From: Dama dama
Lineage: Eukaryota > Chordata > Mammalia > Artiodactyla > Cervidae
Assembly (NCBI RefSeq): GCF_033118175.1
Contig: NC_083710.1
Location: 40,145,501-40,209,500, forward strand
Length of the DNA stretch: 64,000 nucleotides
Direction: 5' to 3'
Made by a program: the position numbers and the translations under genes. Below, piece after piece: positions 11,712-22,049 of this stretch (its first letter is position 1; every line of letters begins with the position of its first letter). The notes beneath the pieces are model-generated. The model was not told the origin of the DNA, made no database searches, and saw only the letters and a program-made list of their open reading frames with translations.

Positions 11712-14700
11712 CAGATCATAGTTCACAACTTTGTTGCACCAAGAGGATTGCGTAACTCAATGAATCTATGATACATTTCATACAGGGCCACCCCAGATGA
11801 ATGAGTCATAGTGGAGAGTTATGAAAAAATGTGAAAAATAAGCCCCCTCAGTTCAGAAGATGTCCAACATGCTACTGGGGAAGAGTTGAGGGCAGTAATT
11901 AATAGCTCCAGAAAAAAGAATGAAGAGGCTGGGTCAATACTGAAACTATGCTCAGTTGTGGATGTGCCTGGTAGTGAAAGTAAAGTCTGATGCTGTAAAG
12001 AACAATATTGCATAGGAACTTGGAATGTTAGGTCCATGAATCAAAGTAAATTAGACATGGCCAAGCAGGAGATGGCAAGATTTAATACTGCCATCTTAGG
12101 AATCAGTGAACTAAAATATATGAGAATAGGCAAATTTAATTCAGATGACCATTGTATCTACTACTGTGGGCAAGAATACATTAGAAGAAATGGAGTACCC
12201 CTCATAGTCAACAAGAAACTTCAAAATGTGATACCTGGGTTCAGTCTCAAAAACAGCAAAATTATTTCACTTCATTTCCAAGGTAAACCATTCAACATCA
12301 CATAATCAAAGTCTGTGTCCCACTGATGCCCAGGAAGCTGAAATTGACCCATTTTATGAAGACCAACAACACCTTCTAGAACTAGCAACAAAAAAAGATA
12401 TTCTTTTCACCTCAGGAGAATGGAATGCACAAGTAAGAAGTCAAGAGATACCCAGAAGTTTGCCAGGCAAGTTTGGCCTGGAAGTACAAAATAAAGCAGG
12501 GCAATGGCTAACAGAGTTTTGTCAAGAGTCATAGCAAACACCCTCTTCCAACAACACAAGAGATAACTTTACACATGGACATCACCAAATGGTCAATACC
12601 AGAGTCAGATTGATCATATTCTTTGCAGCCAAAGATAGAGAAGCTCTATATAGTCAGCAAAGACAATACCTTAAACTGACTATGAGTCAGATAATGAACC
12701 TCTTGTGGCAAAATTCAGTCCTAAATTGGGGAAAGTAGGGAAAACTACCAGGCCATTCATGTATGACATAAATCAAATCACTTATGATTATAGGGTGGAG
12801 CTAACTAATAGATTGTAAGGATTAGACCTGCCTAAGGGTAGACAGAGTGCCCAAATAACTATAGACAGAGGTTTGTAATATTGTGTAGGAGGCATTGATC
12901 AAAACCATCCCAAAGAAAAGGAAATGCAAGAAACAAATGGATCATCTGAGGTGGCTTTACAAATAGCGAGGAAAGAAGAGAAGCAAAAGGCAAGGAAGAA
13001 AGGGGAAGATATATCCAACTGAATGTAGAGGTCCAGAGACTAACAAGGAAAGATAAAAAGTGTTTATTAAATGAACAATGCAAAGAAAAAGAGGAATTCA
13101 AGAGAATGAGAGGAATCGAGATATCTTCAAGAAAATTGGAAATATCAAAGGAACACTTCATGGAAGGATGGACATGTTAAAGGACAGAAATAATAGTGAT
13201 TTAATAGAAACAAAGGTGATTAAGAAGAGGTGCCAAGAATACAAAGAACTGTACAAAAAAAAAAAAAAAAGGTCTTAATGACCCAAATAATCATGATGAT
13301 GTGGTCACTCACCTAGAAACAGACATCTTGGAGTGTGAACTCAAGTTGGGTCTTAGGAAGCATTACTATGAACAAAGCAGGTAGAGGGGATGGGATTCAG
13401 CTAAGCTGTTTAAAATACTAAAAGCTGATACTGTTAATTTACTGCACTCAATATGTCAGCAAATTTGGAAAACTCAGTGGTGGCCACAGGACTGGAAAAT
13501 GTCAATTTTCATTCCAACCCCAAAGCCAGGAATGCCAAATACTGTTCAAACTACCATACACTTGAACTCATTTCACATGCAAGCAATGTAATGTTCAAAA
13601 TTCTTCAAGTTAGACTTTAGCAGTACGTGAACCAAAAACTTCCAGATGTACAATCTGGGTTTAAAAAGGACAGAAACCTGAGATCTAATTGCTGACATTC
13701 ATCGGATCATGGAAAAAGCAAGGAGATTCCACAAAAACATGTACTTCTGCTTCATTGACTATACCAAAGCCCTTGTTTGGATCACAACAAACTGTGGAAA
13801 GTTCTCCAAGTGACTGGATTACCAAACCACCTTACCTGTCTCCTGAAAAACCAATATGTGGTATAAGAAGCAACAGTTAGAACCAGACATGGAACAACTG
13901 ACTGATTCAAAATTGAGAAAAGTGTACAACAAGACTATATATTGTCATTCTGCTTATTTAAAACTTATATGTAGCATACGTTGTGCAAGATGCCTTGCTG
14001 GTGAATCAAAAGCTGGAGTCAAGACTGTCAGGAGAAATACCAACAACCTCATATATGCAGATGATAACACTCTAATGGGAGAACATGAAGAGGAACTAGA
14101 GAGTCGCTTGATGAGGGGGAAACAGGAGGGTGAGAAAGCTGGCCTTAAACTCAACATTCAAAAAACTAAGATTATGGCATGAAATCCCACCACTTCATAG
14201 CAAACAGAAGGGGAAAAAGTGGAAGCAGTGATGATTTTATTTTCTTGGGCTCCAAAATCACTGCAAATGATGACTGCAGTCATGTCGTTAAAAGACACTT
14301 GCTTTTGAAGGAAAAGCTATGACAAACTTAGACAGCATATTAAAAAGCAAAGACATTACTTTGCCAACAAAGGTCCATCTAGTCAAAGCTATGTTTTTTC
14401 CAGTAGTCATGTATGGATGTGAGATTTGGACCATAAAGAAGGCTGAGCTCTGAAGAACTGATGCTTTTGAATTACTTGGACTGCAAACAGATCAAGCCAG
14501 TCAATCCTAAACAAAATCAATCCTGAATATTCATTGGTAAGACTGATGCTGAAGCTGAAGCTCCAGTACTTGGGCCACCTCTTGTGAAGAGCCTAATATT
14601 GGAAAAGATCCTGATGCTTGAAAAGATTGAAGCCAAAAAGCAGAAAGGGTGGAAGAGGAAGAAATTGTTAGACAGCATCACCAACTCAATGGACATGAAT

Positions 14701-14806
14701 TTCAGCAAACTCCAGGAGATACTGGAGGACTGAGGAGCTTAGCATGCTGGAGTCCATGGGTCGCAAAGAGTCAGACACCACTTCATAACTGGACAGCAAC
14801 AGCAAA
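11712..14806 (+). mobile_element. Old BovB (RTE) LINE, nearly full length, diverged
   Basis: A BovB retrotransposon in plus orientation. Landmarks: the GGGCCACCC segment near 11786; the start of the endonuclease region (GTW/LGNVRSMNQ type) near 12018-12050; the CTACTGTGGGCAAGA endonuclease segment near 12160; RT sequence from about 13440; a YADDNTL RT palm motif near 14055; and the GACTGCAAACAGATCAAGCC-like 3' end from 14480 to 14806. It is clearly more decayed than the copy at 31902-35266. Exact ends are uncertain and no TSD was found. Confidence 0.93.
12036..14182 (+). pseudogene. BovB endonuclease/RT polyprotein remnant
   Basis: BovB encodes one long protein with an APE-type endonuclease followed by an RTE-type reverse transcriptase. 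Fragments are seen in several frames: the N-terminal endonuclease (MNQSKLDMAKQEMARFNT; FNSDDHCIYYCGQEYIRRNG) at 12036-12302, and the RT palm with LIYADDNTLM at 13856-14182. Many stops and frameshifts separate them, and the region of the QGCILSPC motif is badly degraded. It is not functional. Confidence 0.9.
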
Positions 14807-14814
14807 GATGGTGA

Positions 14815-15611
14815 CATGTTCTGCTTTAAATCCATGGGCATGGCTTAATTAATTTTTCTTTGTTATAAACTTGGGAGATTATATTTCTTCATGGTTGTTC
14901 TTATTTCTTCCTCCCACTTCTCTATCTCCTTTTGTGTCTTCTCCTTTTCCCTTTTGATATTTTCCTAAATATTGATACATATTATATTCTGCAGGAGTAT
15001 TATAATTTATGTAAATATGCTTACATTGATGGATATTTTATTTAATTATTTCAAATGGTGTCACAATGAGTAGTATCAGCTATATGCTATTTCACAAAAC
15101 TAAGTTTATGTGTAATTGAATGACAAAAATTAAATTTTCAAAGAAAATATGCATTCATACTTGTATTGATATGTTCTACATTGAATGAAGTTTGTACTTA
15201 TTCACACTCCCACTAATTTCCCCAAATCTTGACCAATGTAATATATAATAAAACATTTTCTATTGCCAATTTGATAAGAGAAATATTATTTTGAATTTTA
15301 TTTTTCAATATCATTTACATTGCCATGAATGAAACTGATCCTTTTTGAGTCATTCTTAGTACTTTTCCTCACATTCCTAGTCATGACTTCTTCCCATTTT
15401 TCTAATGGATTTTAGTGTATATTTTACTCATCTTTATATACTCTTTAGGAAGTAAAGTGAGTTGATAATTCTTTGACTTTATTTTGTATGCATTTTAAAA
15501 CATTTTGTTTTAAACAGTTTTTCTAAGGATTCTGAGTTTTCAATGATGCTAATGAAACTATTATTTTATAAATTATAATAACTATTTTATAAGTACATTT
15601 GCATTTTTCTA
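14815..15611. other. AT-rich unassigned interval
   Basis: No gene or repeat family recognised. Confidence 0.55.
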
Positions 15612-15615
15612 AGTT

Positions 15616-16044
15616 TTTCCAGTAGTCATGTATGGATGTGAGAGTTGGACTATAAAGAAAGCTGAGTGTGGAAGAATTGATGTTTTTGAACTTTGGTGTT
15701 GAAGACTCTTGAGAGTCCTTTGGACTGCAAGGAGATCCAACTAGCCCATCCTAAAGGAGATCAGTACTGAGTGTTCATTGGAAGGACTGATGTGGAAGCT
15801 GAAACTACAATACTTTGGCCCCCTGATGTGAAGAACTGACTCCTTGGAATAGACCCTGATGTTGGGAAAGACTGAAGGCGGGAGGAGAAGGGGACGATAC
15901 AGGATGAGATGGTTGGATGGCATCACCGACTCGATGGACATAAGTTTGAGCAAGCTGAGGGAGTTGGTGATGGACAGGGAAGCCTGACGTGCTGCAGTCC
16001 ATGGGGTCGGAAAGAGTTGGACCCGACTGATTGACTGAACTGAA
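15616..16044 (+). mobile_element. BovB 3'-end fragment
   Basis: A 5'-truncated BovB covering the last about 430 bases, from CCAGTAGTCATGTATGGATG (near 15618) to the terminal GACTGATTGACTGAACTGAA. Truncated RTE copies of this kind are common in ruminants. The flanks share a weak TGCATTTTTCT-like match that may be a TSD but is not clean. Confidence 0.95.
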
Positions 16045-16139
16045 TTTTATTTTTATGTTGCATATTTTCTTTTTAATTAGATTTCTGATCCATCTAGAAT
16101 CTGCTTTCATGTGAAGTGTGAATTTGAGATCAAACTCCG

Positions 16140-16152
16140 CCCCCCCCCCCCC
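16140..16152. repeat. Poly-C run (13 C)
   Basis: Thirteen consecutive C on the plus strand, a homopolymer likely to vary in length and to cause sequencing errors. Confidence 0.9.
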
Positions 16153-16343
16153 ACAGGGTTACCCAGATTCCTGAAAAGCATTTCTTCAATGATCAGTCTT
16201 TTCCTGAATGACTCATCTTAATTAAATAATTATTCCTAGTCAGCAGTGGCTTTTCAGTCATTTTTAGTGAAGAATATGAAAAGTTGGGAAAGAACAAACA
16301 AACTAAAACAGGTAATCAAATAAACACAGCCTTTTTTTTTTTT

Positions 16344-16389
16344 CTTCTAGCACCACCATAGGAGAGACAGGTAAGTAGTACTCAGGAAA
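16344..16389 (-). other. Candidate L1 3'-transduced segment (46 bp)
   Basis: Unique, non-L1 sequence lying between two A-tracts and inside the TSD of the L1 at 16333-19363. The outer A-tract abuts the TSD. This is the layout expected when L1 transcription passes its own weak polyadenylation signal and stops at a downstream one. A further short non-L1 piece (about 16406-16416) between the inner A16 run and the (AAAAG)n tract may be from an earlier round. Confidence 0.75.
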
Positions 16390-16415
16390 TTTTTTTTTTT
16401 TTTTTAAGGTCACAT

Positions 16416-16455
16416 TTCTTTTCTTTTCTTTTCTTTTATTATTATTATTATTTTT
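16416..16455. repeat. (TTTTC)n / (ATT)n simple repeat in the L1 tail
   Basis: About four TTTTC units followed by six ATT units on the plus strand. They are the L1 A-rich tail read in antisense. Confidence 0.9.
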
Positions 16456-16755
16456 TCCAGTGGGTTTTGTCATACATTGATATGAATCAGCCATGGATCT
16501 ACACGTATTCCCAATCCCGATCCCCCCTCCCACCTCCCTCTCCACCCGATTCCTCTGGGTCTTCCCAGTGCACCAGGCCGGAGCACTTGTCTCGTGCATC
16601 CCACCTGGGCTGGTGATCTGTTTCACCATAGATAGTATACATGCTGTTCTTTTGAAATATCCCACCCTCACATTCTCCCACAAAGTTCAAAAGTCTGTTC
16701 TGTATTTCTGTGTCTCTTTTTCTGTTCTGCATATAGGGTTATCGTTATCACCTTT

Positions 16756-18888
16756 CTAAATTCCATATACATGTGTCAGTATGCTGTAATGTTCTTTATC
16801 TTTCTGGCTTACTTCACTCTGTATAAGGGGCTCCAGCTTCATCCATCTCATTAGGACTGGTTCAAATGAATTCTTTTTAATGGCTGAGTAATATTCCATG
16901 GTGTATATGTACCACAGCTTCCTTATCCATTCATCTGCTGATGGGCATCTAGGTTGCTTCCATGTCCTGGCTATTATAAACAGTGCTGCGATGAACATTG
17001 GGGTGCACGTGTCTCTTTCAGATCTGGTTTCCTCAGTGTGTATGCCCAGAAGTGGGATTACTGGGTCATATGGCAGTTCTATTTCCAGTTTTTTAAGAAA
17101 TCTCCACACTGTTTTCCATAGCGGCTGTACTAGTTTGCATTCCCACCAACAGTGTAAGAGGGTTCCCTTTTCTCCACACCCTCTCCAGCATTTACTGCTT
17201 GTAGACTTTTGGATAGCAGCCATCCTGACTGGCGTGTAATGGTACCTCATTGTGGTTTTGATTTGCATTTCTCTAATAATGAGTGATGTTGAGCATCTTT
17301 TCATGTGTTTGTTAGCCATCTGTATGTCTTCTTTGGAGAAATGTCTGTTTAGCTCTCTGGCCCATTTTTTGATTGGGTCATTTATTTTTCTGGAATTGAG
17401 CTGCAGGAGTTGCTTGTATATTTTTGAGATTAATCCTTTGTCTGTTCCTTCATTTGCTATTATTTTCTCCCAATCTGAGGGCTGTCTTTTCACCTTACTT
17501 ATAGTTTCCTTTGTAGTGCAAAAGCTTTTAAGTTTCATTAGATCCCATTTGTTTAGTTTTGCTTTTATTTCCAATATTCTGGGAGGTGGGTCATAGAGGA
17601 TCTTGCTGTGATTTATGTTGGAGAGTGTTTTGCCTATGTTCTCCTCTAGGAGTTTTATAGTTTCTGGTCTGACATTTAGATCTTTAATCCATTTTGAGTT
17701 TATTTTTGTGTATGGTGTTAGAAAGTGGTCTAATTTCATTCTTTTACAAGTGGTTGACCAGTTTTCCCAGCACCACTTGTTAAAGAGGTTGTCTTTTTTC
17801 CATTGTGCATCCTTGCCTCCTTTGTCAAAGATAAGGTGTCCATAGGTTCGTGGATTTATCTCTGGGCTTTCTATTCTGTTCCATTGATCTATATTTCTGT
17901 CTTTGTGCCAGTACCATACTGTCTTGATGACTGTGGCTTTGTAGTAGAGTCTGAAGTCAGGCAGGTTGATTCCTCCAGTTCCATTCTTCTTTCTCAAGAT
18001 TACTTTGGCTATTCGAGGTTTTTTGTATTTCCATACAAATTGTGAAATTCTTTGGTCTAGTTCTGTGAAAAATACCGTTGGTAGCTTGATAGGGATTGCA
18101 TTGAAGCTATAGATTGCTTTGGGTAGAATAGCCATTTTGACAACATTGATTCTTCCAATCCACGAACACGGTATGTTTCTCCATCTGTTTGTGTCCTCTC
18201 TGATTTCTTTCATCAGTGTTTTATAGTTTTCTATGTATAGGTCTTTTGTTTCTTTAGGTAGATATACTCCTAAGTATTTTATTGTTTTTGTTGCAATGGT
18301 GAATGGTATTGTTTCCTTAATTTCTCTGTCTGTTTTTTCATTGTTAGTATATAGGAATGCAAGGGATTTCTGTGTGTTAATTTTATATCCTGCAACTTTA
18401 ATATATTCATTGATTAGCTCTAGTAATTTTCTGGTAGAGTCTTTAGGGTTTTCTATGTAGAGGATCATGTCATCTGCAAACAGTGAGAGTTTTACTTCTT
18501 CTTTTCCTATCTGGATTCCTTTTACTTCTTTTTCTGCTCTGATTGCTGTGGCCAGAACTTCCAACACTATGTTGAATAGTAGTGGTGAGAGTGGGCACCC
18601 TTGTCTTGTTCCTGATTTCAGGGGAAATGCCTTCAATTTTTCACCATTGAGCGTGATGCTTGCTGTGGGTTTGTCATATATAGCTTTGATTATGTTGAGG
18701 TATGTTCCTTCTATTCCTGCTTTTTGGAGAGTTTTAATCATAAATGAGTGTTGAATTTTGTCAAAGGCTTTCTCTGCATCTATTGAGATAATCATATGGT
18801 TTTTATCTTTCAATTTGTTAATGTGGTGTATTACATTGATTGATTTGCGGATATTAAAGAATCCTTGCATTCCTGGGATAAAGCCCAC
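16756..18888 (-). pseudogene. L1 ORF2 reverse transcriptase and C-terminal domain, 710 open codons
   Basis: An uninterrupted 710-codon segment of L1 ORF2. RT palm: catalytic Asp in IISIDAEKAFD at residue 37, QGCPLSPLLFN at 96-106, and FADD at 137-140. Thumb/connection sequences follow (KYLGVYLP). The Cys-rich motif CX3CX7HX4C is intact at residues 567-584. Normal L1 ORF2p is about 1270 residues, so endonuclease and RT fingers are absent from this frame. The upstream part continues in another frame at 18831-19363 because of a one-base loss near 18905. It lacks a promoter and a 5' end and is listed as a pseudogene despite its openness. Confidence 0.93.
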
Positions 18889-19363
18889 TTGGTCATGGTG
18901 TATGATTTTTTAATATGTTGTTGGATTCTGTTTGCTAGAATTTTGTTAAGGATTTTTGCATCTATGTTCATCAGTGATATTGGCCTGTAGTTTTCTTTTT
19001 TTGTGGCATCTTTGTCTGGTTTTGGAATAAGGGTGATGGTGGCCTCATAGAATGAGTTTGGAAGCTTACCTTCTTCTGCAATTTTCTGGAAGAGTTTGAG
19101 TAAGATAGGTGTTAACTCTTCTCTAAATTTTTGGTAGAATTCAGCTGTGAAGCCATCTGGTCCTGGGCTTTTGTTTGCTGGAAGATTTTTGATGACAGTT
19201 TCGATTTCCTTGCTTGTGATGGGTCTGTTAAGATCTTCTATTTCTTCCTGGTTCAGTTTTGGAAAGTTATACTTTTCTAAGAATTTGTCCATTTCATCCA
19301 AGTTGTCCATTTTATTGGCATAGAGCTGCTGGTAGTAGTCTCTTATGATCCTTTGTATTTCAG
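18831..19363 (-). pseudogene. L1 ORF2 RT N-terminal segment, frame-shifted from 16756-18888
   Basis: Open for about 177 codons from the 5' truncation: RDYYQQLYANKMDNL, then the SPGPDGFTAEFYQKF and KPDKDATKKENYRPISLMN segments of L1 RT fingers. The reading frame leaves ORF2 just before the DQVGFIPGMQG motif because one base is missing in the AAAAAA run near 18905-18910. The first L1 (near 1053-1058) has the same one-base difference. Confidence 0.92.
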
Positions 19364-19375
19364 TAAACACAGCCT

Positions 19376-19689
19376 CTTATAATCTGATTAGCCATGAGCA
19401 AATTAATTTAACTCTTCCAATAGTAATTCTCCCTCCTTAAAATGTGCATAGTTACATTTTATTATTGTGAGGACTAAATTAGATAACATTTTTACTTGGT
19501 TGTTTTTACTTTGTGTCCTACATAACCCTTTTCGAGTGCTAAGCCCTCTTGTTTTGTTAATTCAGTAATAATGTACTTACAGAATAATGTGCTTACAGAA
19601 AAGCAAGGCCTCATCATCTCCTGAGAATTTGTTAGAAATGTGCATATAGTGTGAGACAGTGATCTAGTTACATATTTTTGCCAGTGACT
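19376..19689. other. Unassigned interval
   Basis: No gene or clear repeat recognised. The last part near 19660 may already belong to the old L1 that follows. Confidence 0.5.
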
Positions 19690-20560
19690 GTCCAGTTTTT
19701 CCAGCTTCATTTATTAAACATACTGACTGTTGTCTCTCCTTAGTATGATAACTTCTCTTTTGTCATAAGTTAATTTTCCTTGTATGCATGGGTTTATTTC
19801 TGCAAACTCTCAGCTCTGTTCCATGATCTATTTATGAGTTTTTCTGTCAATACCATGCTATTTTGATTACTCTAGCTTTGCAATAAAGCTTAAAATCAGG
19901 GAATGTGATACCTCCAGCTTTGCTCCTTTTACTTAGGATTGCTTTTCATCTCCATGGTATGTGTGGTTACATGTAAATTTTAGGATTATTTTTTCTATAA
20001 TAATTGCTATTTTAATTTTCATAAAAATTACATTAAATCTGAAATTGTTTAGCTGGTATGGGTGTTTTGATAATATTAATTCTTCCAATTCATGAGCTTG
20101 AAATATATTTCTATTTTTTCTGTCTTCTTCAATTTTTTTCATTAATTTCTTATATTAATAATTTTCGGTATACAGGTAGTTCTCTTCTTGGTTAAATTTA
20201 TTCCTAGGCATTTTATTTTTCTTTTTTGTTAAAATTACCTCACACCATACACACAAACCAAGAAAAAAACATGAATATGAGGCATGAGACCATAAAACTC
20301 CTAGGAATCCTGGAAGGAAACATGGACAGTGTGCTCTTTGAAACTTTGGTCTTAGCAATATCTTTCTAGAAATGTTTCTTAGGCAATAAAATTAAAAGCA
20401 AAAATAAACAAATGAACTACATCAAGCTAAATGCTGTATAGCAAAGGAAACCACCAATAAAATGAAAAATCAACTTGCTGAATAGGAGAAAGTATTGGCA
20501 AATCATATATTCAAAAAGGGGTTAATATTCAAAATATAAAAGTAATTAAAAGAAAAGTAA
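19690..20560 (+). mobile_element. Old L1 with inverted 5' segment (twin priming)
   Basis: 19690-20233 reads as L1 ORF2 on the minus strand (for example the GATACCTCCAGCTTTGCTCC stretch near 19908 and the CCAATTCATGAGC stretch near 20086). 20234-20560 reads as ORF2 on plus (CCATAAAACTCCTAGGAATC near 20290, then AAATTAAAAGCAAAAATAAA). The left end of the inverted block and the start of the plus block are neighbours in L1 coordinates, which is the signature of twin-primed 5' inversion of a plus-strand insertion. Diverged and old. Confidence 0.82.
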
Positions 20561-20599
20561 ATTTCTCTATAGACAAAGTAATATTTATCTCTCTATTGC

Positions 20600-20757
20600 T
20601 CCCTGCTGAATAGGTTCACTGATATCATTTTTCAAGATTCCATATATATATATTCTAATATACAATATTTGCTTTTCTTTTTTGACTTACTTTACTCTGT
20701 ATAACAGGCTTTCGGTTCATCTACTTCATTAGAACTGACTCAGATTCTTTCATGACT
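20600..20757 (-). mobile_element. Old L1 3'-region fragment
   Basis: Antisense L1 ORF2 end / 3' UTR: CAAGATTCCATATATATATA, then the GACTTACTTTACTCTGTATA segment seen in all L1 copies here. Short and diverged. Confidence 0.8.
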
Positions 20758-20839
20758 CAAAAATAACAATAAAACAACAAAACAGTTAAGATATGTACAA
20801 AGGATTTGAATGAACTTTTTTCATGTTTTAAGTTTTTTT

Positions 20840-21064
20840 TAAAGTTCATTTTTTGACTTTTTACAATGTTATGTTGATTTCTGCCATACATCAACATGAA
20901 TCAGCCATAGGTATACATATGTCCCCTACTTCTTGAATCTCCCTTCCATCTCCAACCACATCCCACCCTTTCAGGTTGTCACAGAGCATGGAGTTGAGCA
21001 CTTGTATGATGGGGTTGACCATCATACAACAAATTTCCACTGGTGATTTATTTCACATATTGTT

Positions 21065-21096
<32 letters not shown>

Positions 21097-21630
21097 TTTT
21101 TCCCCAAGACTTCCCTGATGGCTCAGTGGTAAACTATTGCCTGCCAATATGAAGTTGTGGGTTTGATCCCTAGGTCAGGAAGATCTCCTGGCAAAGGAAA
21201 TGGCAACCCACTCCAGTATTCTTGCCTGGGAATTTCTAAGAACACAGGAGGCTGGCAGTTGCAAAACAGTGAAATATGACTAGCTTCATCCACATCATTA
21301 GAACAGACTCAAATTCTTTCATTTTATGGCTGAGTATATTCCTTTGTATATACATACCACAATTTCTTTATCCATTCACCTGTTGATGCAAATTAAGTTT
21401 GCTTCCACATCCTCACTATTGCAAATAGTGCTGCAATAAACACTAAGGTACATATATCTTTTAGAATTATGGTTTTCTCAGGGTACATGCCCAATAGTGG
21501 CATTTCTGTGCCATGTGGTAGTTTTATTCCTAGTTTTTATAGAAATATCCATACTGTTTTGCACAGTGGATGTATCAGTTTATATTACCACCAACTCTTG
21601 AAGAGGGTTCCCTTTTCTCCACATCCTGTC
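20840..21630 (-). mobile_element. Old L1 3' end, interrupted by a SINE
   Basis: Antisense L1 3' UTR (ACATCAACATGAATCAGCC near 20889) followed by antisense ORF2 C-terminus: TTATCCATTCACCTGTTGAT near 21369, then GCTGCAATAAACAC near 21432. The SINE at 21107-21283 splits it; the L1 sequence resumes with CTTCATCCAC at 21284. A (TA)n run at 21066-21088 lies inside. Confidence 0.87.
21107..21283 (+). mobile_element. Bov-tA SINE with tRNA-derived head, inside an old L1
   Basis: The head has the pol III A-box-like TGGCTCAGTGGTAA (near 21120) and B-box-like GGGTTTGATCC (near 21159), followed by the Bov-A body (CAACCCACTCCAGTATTC). The 3' end is diverged. Inserted in the minus-strand L1 that surrounds it, so it is younger than that L1. 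Confidence 0.92.
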
Positions 21631-21664
21631 TAAAATCAGACAAATGGAAACAAAAACAAAGGAA

Positions 21665-21710
21665 CATACACACATGCACGTGTGTGCACGTGCACGCACA
21701 CACACACACA
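21665..21710. repeat. 46-bp alternating pyrimidine-purine tract (CA/TG/CG)
   Basis: Every base alternates pyrimidine and purine for 46 bases, mixing CA, TG and CG steps (for example GCACGTGTGTGCACGTGCAC). Such tracts are classic Z-DNA formers and unstable microsatellites. Confidence 0.9.
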
Positions 21711-22010
21711 AAACAGTTCAAAGAAAACAAAATACAAGACAGGCCTCACTGAGTGAAGGAAACTGACTATGATATCAATCAATTAAATAAAAACTAACCC
21801 AAGAGAAGAACAACAAAACAAAACAAAAAACCAACACAGAACCACAGAAAGCAAGTGTAGAAGTATATAAAGGATTTAAAATGTGTGAATGACAACAACA
21901 AAAAACTTCTCAAAAGCCCAAATAGAGATTATAGTAAAAACAATAACCAGAGCAAGAGAGAAAAAAGAATTAAAAAAAATTCAGAACCAACTACAGAATG
22001 AATCAAAGCA

Positions 22011-22040
22011 GAATAATAATAATAATGATAATAATAATAA
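22011..22040. repeat. (AAT)n microsatellite
   Basis: About ten AAT units with one GAT interruption. Confidence 0.9.
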
Positions 22041-22049
22041 ATGTTTTTC

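Larger units (their letters stand above)
16333..19363 (-). mobile_element. Young 5'-truncated L1 with TSD, two A-tails and a probable 3' transduction
   Basis: A 12-bp perfect TSD (TAAACACAGCCT) lies at 16321-16332 and 19364-19375, so everything between is one insertion. On the minus strand it runs from RT fingers (5' truncation near 19363), through RT and C-terminal domain, to a stop at 16756, a short-form 3' UTR and a complex tail. The tail is not a single A-run: after an (AAT)n/(AAAAG)n stretch (16416-16455) there is an A16 run (16390-16405), then 46 bases of non-L1 DNA (16344-16389), then an A11 run (16333-16343). That layout fits readthrough into flanking DNA at the source locus. The sequence is young: long reading frames survive. 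Confidence 0.96.
21632..22049. other. A-rich interval with simple repeats, possibly L1-derived
   Basis: A-rich sequence with several CAAAACAAAA patches, the alternating tract at 21665-21710 and an (AAT)n run at 22011-22040. It lies between L1 parts and may be decayed LINE sequence, but I cannot place it. Confidence 0.4.

Noticed and set aside
11536..11721. 61-codon open frame upstream of BovB
   Set aside because: No motif; overlaps the BovB 5' border and is likely chance.
17252..18754. Plus-strand open frames of 75-114 codons
   Set aside because: Antisense shadows of the open L1 ORF2 on minus.
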